DNA of 64,000 nucleotides, taken from Pseudahrensia aquimaris (lineage in GTDB: Bacteria > Pseudomonadota > Alphaproteobacteria > Rhizobiales > Rhizobiaceae). The position numbers were made by a program, and so were the translations under genes. The stretch covers positions 620,001-684,000 of the forward strand of contig NZ_JBHTJV010000003.1 in assembly GCF_042676045.1 (NCBI RefSeq), given 5' to 3'. Shown here in pieces: positions 1-9,600 of this stretch (positions within the stretch are counted from its first letter, which is position 1; each line of letters starts with the position of its first letter). Under the pieces are notes generated by a model. The model searched no databases. It saw only the letters and a program-made list of their open reading frames with translations, and was not told the DNA's origin.

Positions 1-3000
1 GTCAGGAGGCGGAGTACCGGTAATCGCACCTGTGTTCGGATCAACGCTGATCCAGCCCGGCGTGTCGCTACCCAGCGAATAGGTCAGCACCGTGTCGTCA
101 GCATCGCTGAAATAGGAAGTAATATTGAACAATGGCAGAGCGGCAGAATCCACTCCAACTTGTGGCGGCATAGCGTCATCTTCAATGCCCGGATTGCCAG
201 GGTCTTGTGGAATAGGCGCATCGTTGACCGCTCTCACCGAGATGGTTGCCGTGCCGACATTAGAGGCATCTTCTCCATCGTTGACCACCACGTCGATCAA
301 TCGATCAGTCTCGATTGGGTCTTGAGAGAGCGTGTTGAAGTTGATGGCATCAAGCGCTGCTTGGTAGTCAGCAATAGAGGCGTCGCCCGTCAGTATGACA
401 TTGGTTGCCGTTGATGCTGGATCTATCGTGATGCCCGCCGGCAGCGTTGCGCCGGTTGCGACAATGAGTTCGTCGCCGGCTTCCGGATTGGTCAATGTTA
501 TTGTCATCGACTGCATGTTGGCGTCATCCAAATCCTGCAACAGCGTATTGCCAGTGTTGGAGATTGGTGCGCCGCCGGAATCTTCTACAAAAATTCCGGA
601 ATAGTCATTGCCGCCATCGGTGGTGTTGGGGCGGTCGAGATCAAGGAATGGCACATCGTTGACGGGCACCACATTGATGCAAGTCGTGACGGTTGCGCCT
701 TGGGTGTTGGAATCGTCAATGAGATAGATTTCAAACTCACGTACACCACCAACGGGATCTTCAGAGGAATTGAAGAAACGCACGCCCTGAATAGCGAGTT
801 GCATCTCTGCTGGCGTTGCGTTGCCGTTTAGGGTCACCGTGATTTCACCAGCAACTGACGTATCCACGGCAGCAGAAATTGCGATGCCGCTTGGCACCTG
901 CACGTTCAAGACATCGCTCACCTCAGCGTTTGTGAGTGTGATGACAGCGGTTTGAATTGTGGTTGAATCCACATCAATCACGCGCACGTCACCATCCACA
1001 ATCGGTTGCGGATTGCCGTTTTCAATGAACTCACCGAGATATTTGCCACCAACCGTATTGTTGCCGTTGGGGTCCGGCACAATTACGGGTGGATCGAGAT
1101 TCGGCACAATGGAAATTGTGGACGTGGCAATGTTAGAGTCTGTATCGCCGTCGTTAACCTGAAAAGTGATGATACGGTCTGCCAAGTCGGGGAATTGGCT
1201 GGTGTTGTTGAAATTGAGAGAGCCCAAGAGTGCTTCGTACGCTGCCTTTGTGGCAGAGCCTGACAAGCTGACAATCAGCTCTCCTCCGCCGCCCGTTGAG
1301 ACGGTGTAGGCGATACCGGAAACTGTGCCGGTGTCACCAGAAGAGAGTACGGTCGCGCCGAGCAGCAATTGATCGTTTGCCGAAGGATTGGTGAAGGTGA
1401 CCGCGCCACTTTCGATATTGATGTCATCAACGTCAACGATTGGAGCATCGCCCACAGACAGAACCGGAACCGCGCCGAGGTCTTCGGTGAAGATGCCTTG
1501 ATAATCGGCACCCGTTGTTGTGGCGTCCGCGCCATCAAGATCAATGGTTGGGGCATCATTGACGGGAACCACTGTGATCGTCGAAATCGCGTCTGGGCTT
1601 ACCGCTACGCCGTTATCAAGATTTACAATCAGGTTGCGATCACCTGCTGTGGGATCATCGCTCGTGTTTTCGTATGTAATGCCTTGAACCAGAGCTGTCA
1701 GATCAGCGTCGGAAATGATAGCTCCACCGGAGCCGGATATCGTGAAAGTTGCGCCGTTGAACACGATCTCTGCAGTTCCGCCACCAGCCAATGAAACAGT
1801 CGCAGTTTCGGCAGCTCCTGCTTCAAATTCTTCACCGCCGATTACGAATTTTTCGTCCGCGCCGTCTGCGATATTGTTGAGGGCAATGGTCAGAACCGAT
1901 TGGGTGGCTCCGATGTTGTCATCGATAACCACGTCATCAGCCACGGCAACAGGCGTGTCACCTTCGGCAAATGTATCGGCGTAGCCCTTATCCGGATTGA
2001 CGTTGGTGATGGCTGTCAGATCGGCTGTGTCGCTTGAAAGCAATGCAAATGTGCCGCCGCCGCCACGGTAATCATACGTCAGCGTAAAGCCGGAAACATC
2101 TTTGTAGGCGAGCTGAAAGCGTGCTTCGGGGTCTGTGCCGCCTTGCGTTTGAGTGCCGACAAATTCGATGCGATCAGCAAAGTCGTTGATATCAAGGTTT
2201 GTTGCAGGATCGACCGCGTAGGCAATGAGGCCGTCCTTTGAAACCGTCACTCTTTCGCCTGTGCTCGGATCGGTTGCGTCTCCGTCGATGTCAACAATTG
2301 TTGGCAGTATGTCGCCGAAATAGGGTGTGTTAGTGCCTTCAAGAAACAGTTCCCACCGAATTTCAGCGACTGTATCTGTTGAAAGTGTGTTGGCAGCTCG
2401 GCCTCCCGGAGACAGCCCGAAACTAACGTCACCGCCCGCTGAGAGGCTCACCACTGTTGCCCGCAATGTCAGCGGCGTTCCGTCTGACAAGACCGATGCG
2501 CCAGTCCATTCAGCGGTCTGACCTATAGCGCCAGTTGTTCCGGTGACCGTTGGCCCGACCATGTTGGCCAGTTCAACATTGCCGCTGAATATGGCGGCAG
2601 CACCGCCCACGTGGCTGTCATCGCCGTCGAGATCAATGCATGGCGCGGGCACTGCGTCGCGGTAGTCGAGATCGGCTAGCAAGGGAATGGCGGTTGCCGC
2701 ATCGGCATCATTGTCCGGTAAGGTGCCATCCAACGGAGAGATGCCTTCGTTGACCACGAAACCGTCATTTGTGTTGCCGTCAATCGCTGTTTCGAAAATA
2801 TCGAAAAGTCCGTCCCCGTCAGCATCATTGGCGGCGGTTGAAAGACCTGTTTGCACTGGCTGGCCGAAACCGTTTTCGGCGGCGTCCGTCACACCATCAC
2901 CATCGGAATCCGTGTCGAGATAGTCTGGCGTTGCGTCGGGAACGATCGCAACCCCGGCAGGCGGCGTTCCGCCATCAGTGTTTACCGGTGCCAGCCCAAT

Positions 3001-6000
3001 GGAACCTGCGCCATCTGCCGTACCATTTGGTGTTGCATCATAGGCATCATCCAAACCGTCTCCATCCGCGTCACCCATCAACGCGCCAACGCCGGAAGGA
3101 GCAATGTAGCCAACGGTGGTCTGCGCTTCGATGTTGTCGGTTATGCCGTCATTGTCTGAATCTATGTCGAGATAATCAGCAATACCGTCCCCATCTGTGT
3201 CGGCGGGGCCGCCTAGAAATGTCAGGCCGATATCGTCGATATTACCGCTGGTCGCCGGAGAACCGTGCAGATAGAGGCGTACAATGGCTGTTTGGCCTGC
3301 GCGAACCGTTGGCTCGTCGCTCAAGATGGCGTTATTTGTGAAGCCGGTCGTGTTGAGACTGATGCCCGAATTGTCGAAATCAGATTCAGCAAAAGGCGTA
3401 AAAGTCGTGCCGCCGTCTGTGCTGACCATCCATGTCCCGTTCAGGCCCGCAACATCGGGATTGGTGCCATCGGTATAGACCGACATGAATGCATTTGCGA
3501 TACGCGCATCTTGGTCGGGAACGAATGCGACATCTATATAATCATCATTGGCAATCGCATCGGTGAGCGTGGCAGAGTCCAATCCATCAATTGCAATATG
3601 ATTGTTGTCAGGCACAGACGAAGCAACCCCAGTTACCCCTGGACCAAAAGACAGGGGCTGCATATCCGCAGTGCTGGCAATGAAGTTCGCATCACCTGCT
3701 GTCAGCGAAGGCTGCTGAAAGTTTGTTACATTCCAAACACCAACCTGAAAACCAGGCGAATAACGCTGTTCAACGCTGTCTAATATACCGTCATTGTCAT
3801 CGTCGATATCATCAATGTCAGCGACGCCATCGCCATCGGTATCGCTTACAATAGCAGCTGCAACGCTGGCTACAGCAGTGGCGCCAGATGAGTCTGCAAT
3901 TTGATAGTCAAACACCGCTGAGCCTGTAGCTGTGGCTGGAGCGGCAACAGAAAGCTGCCCATTTGGAAGCAGGGTCACTGTCGTTCCATCAGCAAATATA
4001 GCGCTTCCGCCCGAGATGAGCGGAATGAAAACACCCGGTGCAGATGGGTCAAAAACTCCGGTAACATTGATCGGATTACTGTCTGGATCAGTGTCGTTGA
4101 ACAAAACATCGACTGGAACAGCCGGACCACCGGCAATTACGTTCACCGCATCCGGATTGGCAATCGGCAACTGATTAGACTGACCGATATTGATCGTCAC
4201 CGTTTCGGTTTCGGTCACTCCACCGGATGTGACCGTATAGGTGAAGGTTGTGGAACCCGTGAAGCCGGCACTGGGCGTGAATGTCAGTGTACCGTCGGCA
4301 TTATCAATCGACACGCTACCAGACGTTGGCGTCGATACAGCAATCACCTGCGGCGTGCCTTCAAAGTTGTCCGCTACCGCGCCTGTTGCACCGGTTAACA
4401 CGTTGAAAGTGATTGCGGTTGCATCGTCCGTCGAAAGCGTATCGGCGGCCGTGTCCACGATAGGATTGACCGTCACATCGATTGTATCGGTAACAGCTGG
4501 CGCAACGCCGTCAGTCGCACTGATGTTGATGGGAATAGTGCCGAGGATCGAGGTGTTGAAATCAGCAACTGGTGTGAAACGAACGGCCTCCAGAGAATTC
4601 TGCAAAGCACCCGCAATGCCCGTCATGGTGAGCGTGTTTGTGCCATTTCCCGTGAAAGTGACGCCAGGTGTAACAAAACCAGACAGTGTTCCGTGCGCCG
4701 GATCAACCGAGAACGTCATCGTAATGGAACCTGCATCCGGATCATTTACGGTGCCACCAAAATTGATGGAACCGTCTTCATCTACCGACAGAGTTCCCGG
4801 AAAGCTGAACGTTGGCGCGGTGTTTGACGCGCCAACGTTGATTGTAACCGTTGCACTCTCTGTGACACCGCCAGATGTGACCGTGTATGTAAAGGTTGTA
4901 AGCCCCGTTGAACCTGCTGCGGGTGTGTAGGTGATTGTGCCGTCGGAGTTATCCAACGAGGCACTGCCCAGAGTTGGCTGGGTGATAGACGTAACAATCG
5001 GCGTACCGTCAAAGTTATCAGCAGACGCTCCCCCAGCACCTGTAAGCACGTTGAAGGTGATCGGTGTCACATCACTGGTCGATAACGTGTCGGGCACGGC
5101 ATCGACAACCGGCAGCACGGAAACAGAGTTGACGACAGTGTCGTTTTGCGACACGGCGGCAAGGGAGACGAGATCGAGGAAATTGCCTTCAGAGTTCGTG
5201 TTTGCACCCGTGCCTGAACCGGCAATGGCCTCAAACGAAAGCAGGACAGCATTGCCTGTTGCCGGTGTCGAAATTGAATCGGTATAAAACTCCCATGCTG
5301 CGCTGTTGCTCGTGTAGTCTTTGGTGAAAATGACCGCGTCATCACCGCCGCCCAATACGCCGTTCGCACCCAGATCTGTGACGGTCACACGGGCGGTGTT
5401 GTCGATGTCCACATAGTTGAAAACCGTATTTCCATTGACGACTGTAGCACCGTCGAATTGCGGACGCGCGCGGTGGGCAAAGGAGAATTCGAGCGTGGAA
5501 CCGGCAACAGGTGTGATGGTTTGTGTGAGCGCTGAAGCGGAATTCGCATTCAGTTCGACCCAATAGCCGGTTGCATCTCCGGTGGCGGGCACCCAACTGG
5601 CTGGATTTGGAAAACCGGTTTGAGGGCCGTTCCAAAACTCTATTTCATTGGAACTGTCGGTGGTGTCCCAACCGCTGACAAGGTTCGCATCAACAAAACC
5701 GGCTTGTCCGGGCGGCAATGCGAAATCACCATTGATCAGATTACCATTGGTCGCTGCTTCATCTTGCGCGCTGATGGTGAGTGGGATGGACGTCAGAGCT
5801 TGCGTGTTGAAGTCTGCGGTTGGGGTGAACGTCGCGCTGGCAAGAGCGGTGTTGACGTTGGCAACAGCACCAAAGACCGAGACGGCGGACGTGCTTTGGC
5901 CTGTGATGGTCAGGCCTCCCACATTGCCCACATTAAGGGTGCCGTAAGCTGGATCGACCGACAGTGTCACCGTCAAATTGGCTGAATCTGGATCGCTCAC

Positions 6001-6885
6001 GGTGATCGCATTGGCCCCCGTGAATGAAAACTGCCCATCCTCAAGGACTGTGATCGCGGCGGGTGCGTTCACAACGGGTGGATCGGGCAAAACGCCGTCA
6101 TAGGAGGCGCTTGATATTGCAGCAGCTTCGATACTGCCGCGCTCAACCTCCAAGTCCCAATCACCACCATAGGTTGCAGATCCGGTCAAATCTTCGGATG
6201 CGGCAATGTCTGCGCCTGTTGCCGCAGCGAATGCCTCAACGGCGGACACACCGCGGGCGTTGGCGGCGAAGTCACAGCCGTAAATCAGGATATCGGCGGA
6301 TTCCGATAGCGAATCGCGGATAATGGCCATCTCATCGGCGTGGCGGCTGTTCATCGACGCCTCGGTCAGTTTGGTGGACCCCAAATCCAACGTGCCTGAG
6401 CGTCCGTGAGAGAAAATGTGAATTGCGTCGAGATTTTCGCGCTCCGCCAGCACTGATGCCATCTGTTCCACGCCGTCGCTGTCGGCGCTCAAGACATAGA
6501 CTTCGACATCATCGCCAAATCCTGCGATCAAGGTTTGTGCGTCTTCAATGCCTGCATCAACAAATGCGATCTGCGCTGTTTGCGGTGCCTCGAAGCTCTC
6601 CAGCAACGCTTTGGTTGCGGTATTTTCGTCTGAAGACCAAGGCGCAACGCCCTTGCCTGCCAGCGCATTATCGACGGCATCACTCACCTCTGCCGAGTGT
6701 GCTGCGTCGATTATTTCGGCACCGGTTTCAAAACCTGCCGCGTCCAGCAAAATGCGCGGCTCCAGCGCGTGCATGTCCGAAGTGCCTTCGATTTCACCAA
6801 GCGCTGACGAATCAAATGCTTTGGATTCTAAGGAGATCGGACCCGCCTTAACGCGAGCACCCTTGGGTGTTTTCAAGGATTTCAT
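1..6885 (-). CDS. Giant repeat adhesin, LEPR-XLL/DUF4347 N-terminus (3' end outside window)
   Basis: An uninterrupted minus-strand frame of 2295 codons starts at ATG 6885 and is still open at base 1, so the C-terminus is missing. Residues 41-50 read LEPRILLDAA, the LEPR-XLL motif found near the N-terminus of very large secreted repeat proteins. A DUF4347 domain follows at about 105-252, with IFSHG (H160) and IYGCD (C204). Then come alternating cadherin-like and Ig/VCBS-like repeats, many starting near VNDAP or VDEDG. Asp-rich calcium-binding segments of the DxDGDGxxD type lie at roughly 3140-3220 and 3800-3845. There is no classical signal peptide, which fits type I secretion of giant adhesins, but the C-terminal secretion signal and any hlyBD-like exporter lie outside the window. 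The likely role is surface attachment or biofilm formation, by family analogy. A weak ribosome-binding site (AGGCTG) precedes the start. Confidence 0.85.
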   Translation of the reverse strand, partial: MKSLKTPKGARVKAGPISLESKAFDSSALGEIEGTSDMHALEPRILLDAAGFETGAEIIDAAHSAEVSDAVDNALAGKGVAPWSSDENTATKALLESFEAPQTAQIAFVDAGIEDAQTLIAGFGDDVEVYVLSADSDGVEQMASVLAERENLDAIHIFSHGRSGTLDLGSTKLTEASMNSRHADEMAIIRDSLSESADILIYGCDFAANARGVSAVEAFAAATGADIAASEDLTGSATYGGDWDLEVERGSIEAAAISSASYDGVLPDPPVVNAPAAITVLEDGQFSFTGANAITVSDPDSANLTVTLSVDPAYGTLNVGNVGGLTITGQSTSAVSVFGAVANVNTALASATFTPTADFNTQALTSIPLTISAQDEAATNGNLINGDFALPPGQAGFVDANLVSGWDTTDSSNEIEFWNGPQTGFPNPASWVPATGDATGYWVELNANSASALTQTITPVAGSTLEFSFAHRARPQFDGATVVNGNTVFNYVDIDNTARVTVTDLGANGVLGGGDDAVIFTKDYTSNSAAWEFYTDSISTPATGNAVLLSFEAIAGSGTGANTNSEGNFLDLVSLAAVSQNDTVVNSVSVLPVVDAVPDTLSTSDVTPITFNVLTGAGGASADNFDGTPIVTSITQPTLGSASLDNSDGTITYTPAAGSTGLTTFTYTVTSGGVTESATVTINVGASNTAPTFSFPGTLSVDEDGSINFGGTVNDPDAGSITMTFSVDPAHGTLSGFVTPGVTFTGNGTNTLTMTGIAGALQNSLEAVRFTPVADFNTSILGTIPINISATDGVAPAVTDTIDVTVNPIVDTAADTLSTDDATAITFNVLTGATGAVADNFEGTPQVIAVSTPTSGSVSIDNADGTLTFTPSAGFTGSTTFTYTVTSGGVTETETVTINIGQSNQLPIANPDAVNVIAGGPAVPVDVLFNDTDPDSNPINVTGVFDPSAPGVFIPLISGGSAIFADGTTVTLLPNGQLSVAAPATATGSAVFDYQIADSSGATAVASVAAAIVSDTDGDGVADIDDIDDDNDGILDSVEQRYSPGFQVGVWNVTNFQQPSLTAGDANFIASTADMQPLSFGPGVTGVASSVPDNNHIAIDGLDSATLTDAIANDDYIDVAFVPDQDARIANAFMSVYTDGTNPDVAGLNGTWMVSTDGGTTFTPFAESDFDNSGISLNTTGFTNNAILSDEPTVRAGQTAIVRLYLHGSPATSGNIDDIGLTFLGGPADTDGDGIADYLDIDSDNDGITDNIEAQTTVGYIAPSGVGALMGDADGDGLDDAYDATPNGTADGAGSIGLAPVNTDGGTPPAGVAIVPDATPDYLDTDSDGDGVTDAAENGFGQPVQTGLSTAANDADGDGLFDIFETAIDGNTNDGFVVNEGISPLDGTLPDNDADAATAIPLLADLDYRDAVPAPCIDLDGDDSHVGGAAAIFSGNVELANMVGPTVTGTTGAIGQTAEWTGASVLSDGTPLTLRATVVSLSAGGDVSFGLSPGGRAANTLSTDTVAEIRWELFLEGTNTPYFGDILPTIVDIDGDATDPSTGERVTVSKDGLIAYAVDPATNLDINDFADRIEFVGTQTQGGTDPEARFQLAYKDVSGFTLTYDYRGGGGTFALLSSDTADLTAITNVNPDKGYADTFAEGDTPVAVADDVVIDDNIGATQSVLTIALNNIADGADEKFVIGGEEFEAGAAETATVSLAGGGTAEIVFNGATFTISGSGGAIISDADLTALVQGITYENTSDDPTAGDRNLIVNLDNGVAVSPDAISTITVVPVNDAPTIDLDGADATTTGADYQGIFTEDLGAVPVLSVGDAPIVDVDDINIESGAVTFTNPSANDQLLLGATVLSSGDTGTVSGIAYTVSTGGGGELIVSLSGSATKAAYEALLGSLNFNNTSQFPDLADRIITFQVNDGDTDSNIATSTISIVPNLDPPVIVPDPNGNNTVGGKYLGEFIENGNPQPIVDGDVRVIDVDSTTIQTAVITLTNAEVSDVLNVQVPSGIAISAAVDTSVAGEITVTLNGNATPAEMQLAIQGVRFFNSSEDPVGGVREFEIYLIDDSNTQGATVTTCINVVPVNDVPFLDLDRPNTTDGGNDYSGIFVEDSGGAPISNTGNTLLQDLDDANMQSMTITLTNPEAGDELIVATGATLPAGITIDPASTATNVILTGDASIADYQAALDAINFNTLSQDPIETDRLIDVVVNDGEDASNVGTATISVRAVNDAPIPQDPGNPGIEDDAMPPQVGVDSAALPLFNITSYFSDADDTVLTYSLGSDTPGWISVDPNTGAITGTPPPD
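225..1570 (-). repeat. Three tandem ~150-residue adhesin repeats
   Basis: Within the adhesin frame three diverged units begin near 1570, 1113 and 667, so the period is about 450 bp. Each starts with a V-P-x-x-D-x-P-like linker, then a G-x-Y-x-G-x-F-x-E motif, an Asp pair and a T-x-T-N or T-L-T-N strand. They are protein-level repeats; the DNA has diverged too far for easy recombination. Confidence 0.6.
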
Positions 6886-7039
6886 GGATTTTCAGCCTAG
6901 GTTGCACAAATTCTTAAATGCAACTTAAACGCGAAAACTTAACAGATGTCTACCAGCGGTTTTGAATTTTTTGCTGGCGCTGACTCTTTGGTAAACGACC
7001 GAAACAAACAGCCTGAAATTCATCCCGATCTCAATGCTT

Positions 7040-7430
7040 CCAGCTTGTCCAAAAGCCGCAATCAAGCGATTGCCGTGCACTTGCAATCAAACTTGTAGTC
7101 ACGAATGAAGCCGAACAACCTATCCGCAGATGAGCCATAGGCTTGCGTTATGCGCTCAAAATACCGATCACCCACTTTTTTGCGCAGCGTGTCCGGATTG
7201 TTAAAAAGCAAGATCGGGTGACCTGCCTACCTGCGCGGCCAGAAGCGCCATAGCCAACATCACTAGCGTCAATCACGACGACAGTGGTGCCAGCCTCAGC
7301 CAATTTGTGCGCTGCTCGTAAGCCGGTAGAGCCCGCACCGATTACCAGGACGTTGCACGCAATATCGCCTCTCACAAGAACGGTGGCGTCAGTTTCAGGC
7401 GAGGTTCCCATTCGATAGAAACGGGCGGTT
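7040..7430 (-). pseudogene. Remnant of a DAO-family FAD oxidoreductase (PuuB-like)
   Basis: The minus strand encodes the N-terminal FAD-binding half of a D-amino-acid-oxidase-family enzyme that resembles gamma-glutamylputrescine oxidase. The dinucleotide-binding motif VLVIGAGSTGL lies near 7340, followed by VVVIDASDVGYGASGRAG. At about 7220 one base appears to be missing: in the shifted frame the family-like sequence continues as PILLFNNPDTLRKKVGDRYFE and then FGFIRDYKFDC. A stop follows, and weak similarity fades in a third frame near 7040. The rest of a ~430-residue enzyme is absent. The flanks, 6886-7039 and 7431-7693, show no other gene. The loss is visible in the sequence; the PuuB assignment comes from the N-terminal pattern only. 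Confidence 0.7.
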
Positions 7431-7576
7431 TCATATTTGCAACAGACATGTTCACCCTGTTTGGTCGAATTTGCACAAGACCAGCGTCACGAGCCGACTT
7501 TACAATGCGAGTGGGCCAGATTCTGATTTTGCACGATACCAGAAGGTTTCAACCCCCTCACCACCCGGTCATTTCA

Positions 7577-7606
7577 TTGACACTCCTTCAAGTTCAGTCC
7601 TAGCTT
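7577..7606 (+). promoter_or_regulatory. Candidate sigma-70 promoter for tauABC
   Basis: TTGACA at 7577-7582 is followed after 18 bases by TAGCTT at 7601-7606, about 90 bases before the tauA start. The -35 matches consensus; the -10 is weak. Inference only. Confidence 0.35.
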
Positions 7607-7693
7607 TCAACAGCTTACCTTTAGCGCTGCGACAAGTTGGTGCGACGGCGGCTAAGTCAAAGTCCCCATGGGACGCTTTCAGGGAGAACATGA

Positions 7694-8695
7694 ATGAAAA
7701 AAGTACTCAAAACCGTATTGGCTGGCGCCATTGTCGCGCTGTCCAGCACTGCAGCCTTCGCTGGTTCGCATTCCAAAGAAATCACGGTTGGCTACTTCCT
7801 CGAATGGCCGATGCCATTCCTGGCCGCCAAGGCCGCTGGCAAATACGACGAAGCGCTTGGCGCGAAAGTCAACTGGCGTGCGTTTGAAACGGGCACGGCA
7901 ATGTCCGCTGCTATGGCTTCTGGCGACGTTCAGATTTCCGTATCGCAAGGCCTGCCACCGTTCGTGGTCGCAACTTCTGCCGGTCAAGATCTTCAGATTG
8001 TTGATGTGGCCGTTTCTTATTCCGAAAACGACAACTGCGTCGTGAAAACCGCGCTTGAGGTCACCAAAGACAATGCTAGCGAACTTGCCGGTAAAAAAGT
8101 TGCTGTGCCACTCGGTACCGCTGCTCACTACGGCTTCTTGCGTCAGATGGCTCACTTCAATGTTGATGTTGCAAGCCTTCAGGTCGTCAACATGGCGCCA
8201 CCGGAAGGCGCTGCTGCGCTGGAACAGGGCGCTGTTGATTTCGCATGCGGTTGGGGCGGCGGCCTTGCTCGCATGAAAGAGCACGGCAACACGCTTCTGA
8301 CGGGCGCCGAAAAAGAAGAACTTGGTATTCTGGTTTTTGACGTAACCTCGGCTCCAGCTTCCTTCATCGCAGAAAACGGTGACGTGGTTGCCAAATTCCT
8401 GAAGGTGACGGCAGAGGCCAACGCTGAGTGGAACGCCAACAAGAGCGACGAAATGTTGGCTGTGATTGCTAAAGAGTCCGGCATGGACTTGGACGGTGCC
8501 AAAGCTTCCATTGGTACAATGACTTTCCCGTCGATTGACGAGCAGATGGGCAAGAAGTGGTTTGATGGCGGCATGGCGACCTTCATGAAAGGCGTGGCCG
8601 ACGTCTTCGTGGAAGCCAAGAGCATCGACAGTGCGCTTCCAGACTACAGCGCTGCGGTGAACGCAGGGCCAATCACTGCCGCTAAAGGCATGTAA
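7694..8695 (+). CDS. tauA: Taurine-type ABC transporter substrate-binding protein
   Basis: A 333-residue periplasmic binding protein with a clear signal peptide: a MKK start, a hydrophobic stretch, and probable cleavage after AAFA near residue 23. The mature part begins with ITVGYFLEWPMPF and contains MAPPEGAAALEQG and ACGWGG, matching the TauA/SsuA (NMT1-like) fold in the version common in roseobacters and related alphaproteobacteria. It should capture taurine or a similar sulfonate and deliver it to TauBC, encoded just downstream. The start has a good ribosome-binding site (GGGAGA). The substrate is inferred from family resemblance; no taurine dehydrogenase, tpa or xsc gene is visible here to confirm it. 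Confidence 0.85.
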   Translation: MKKVLKTVLAGAIVALSSTAAFAGSHSKEITVGYFLEWPMPFLAAKAAGKYDEALGAKVNWRAFETGTAMSAAMASGDVQISVSQGLPPFVVATSAGQDLQIVDVAVSYSENDNCVVKTALEVTKDNASELAGKKVAVPLGTAAHYGFLRQMAHFNVDVASLQVVNMAPPEGAAALEQGAVDFACGWGGGLARMKEHGNTLLTGAEKEELGILVFDVTSAPASFIAENGDVVAKFLKVTAEANAEWNANKSDEMLAVIAKESGMDLDGAKASIGTMTFPSIDEQMGKKWFDGGMATFMKGVADVFVEAKSIDSALPDYSAAVNAGPITAAKGM

Positions 8696-8706
8696 GCAAC
8701 GAAAGC

Positions 8707-8739
8707 ACGGCGCGGGGGAAACCTCGCGCCGTTCTTCTA
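8707..8739 (+). terminator. Hairpin between tauA and tauB, possible attenuator
   Basis: ACGGCGCG (8707-8714) pairs with CGCGCCGT (8725-8732) and is followed by TTCTTCT. A hairpin between a binding-protein gene and its ATPase gene commonly stabilises the upstream message or reduces read-through, giving more TauA than TauBC. Confidence 0.6.
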
Positions 8740-8790
8740 TCTTCACCAGCACACATTCAAACGCGCCGCACAAACGCGGTCCGGGGGTCC

Positions 8791-9600
8791 ATGTCTAATC
8801 TGCTTATCGACAATATATCCATGCGGTTTGACCTGCCCTCGGGCGGACACGTTCAAGCGTTGCAAGACGTGACTCTGGAGCTGAAGGCCGGGGAATTGAT
8901 GAGCGTGCTGGGGCCATCGGGTTGCGGCAAGACCACCCTGCTCAACATCGTTGCGGGCTTTCTCGCGCCCACGAAGGGCCGCATCATGCTGAACGACAAG
9001 CTGGTGACAGGGCCGGACGCCCATCGCGGCATGGTGTTTCAGCAAGGCGCACTGTTCGAATGGATGAGCGTGCGTGACAACGTGAGCTTTGGGCCCCGTA
9101 TGGCGGGACAGTCGGCTTCGCAATACGGTGCCAATGTCGACCATCTGCTTGAAGTGGTCGGCCTGAGAGATTTCAAAGACAAAGCGGTTTACGAATTATC
9201 AGGCGGAATGCAGCAGCGCGTGGCGCTTGCCCGTTGCCTGGCCAACGATCCCGACGTCATCCTGATGGACGAACCGCTGGGGGCGCTCGACGCACTAACC
9301 CGCGAGAAAATGCAGTCTCTGGTTTTGAAACTCTGGAAAGAGACCGGCAAGACCATCATCCTCATAACACACTCGGTGGAAGAAGCCCTGCTGCTGGGAG
9401 AGCGCTTGCTTGTGATGGCCCCGCGCCCCGGTCGTATCCATAAAGAATACCGCCTGCCCTTTGCTGATTTAGGTGTCGATCAAGATTTGCGCGAGGTGAA
9501 AAAGCACAAGGACTACGCCAATACACGCGAGGAAATCCTGTCGATGATTTGGGACATGGAAGAAGAAATCATGGGCCGCACTCAGGAGAGCGCAGCATGA
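8791..9600 (+). CDS. tauB: Taurine-type ABC transporter ATP-binding protein
   Basis: A 269-residue ABC ATPase. Walker A is GPSGCGKTT at about residues 42-50, the signature is LSGGMQQR, Walker B ends in LMDEP, and the switch His is in ITHSVEEA. This is the usual size and layout of the TauB/SsuB/NrtD family. It would energise uptake through TauC at the inner face of the membrane. It follows tauA after a hairpin-containing gap, and its stop overlaps the tauC start (ATGA at 9597-9600), so the two are probably translationally coupled. A ribosome-binding site (GGGGG) precedes the ATG. Confidence 0.9.
   Translation: MSNLLIDNISMRFDLPSGGHVQALQDVTLELKAGELMSVLGPSGCGKTTLLNIVAGFLAPTKGRIMLNDKLVTGPDAHRGMVFQQGALFEWMSVRDNVSFGPRMAGQSASQYGANVDHLLEVVGLRDFKDKAVYELSGGMQQRVALARCLANDPDVILMDEPLGALDALTREKMQSLVLKLWKETGKTIILITHSVEEALLLGERLLVMAPRPGRIHKEYRLPFADLGVDQDLREVKKHKDYANTREEILSMIWDMEEEIMGRTQESAA

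Noticed and set aside
2769..3341. Plus-strand open frames over the adhesin
   Set aside because: They are shadows of the uninterrupted 2295-codon minus-strand adhesin frame; low-complexity Arg/His composition supports this.
225..6070. Tandem repeats considered as CRISPR or mobile repeats
   Set aside because: Repeats are ~450 bp coding units conserved only at protein level, with no short identical repeats or regular spacers.
7679..8773. Minus-strand open frame of 364 codons
   Set aside because: Antisense to tauA, which has a signal peptide, ribosome-binding site and family motifs.
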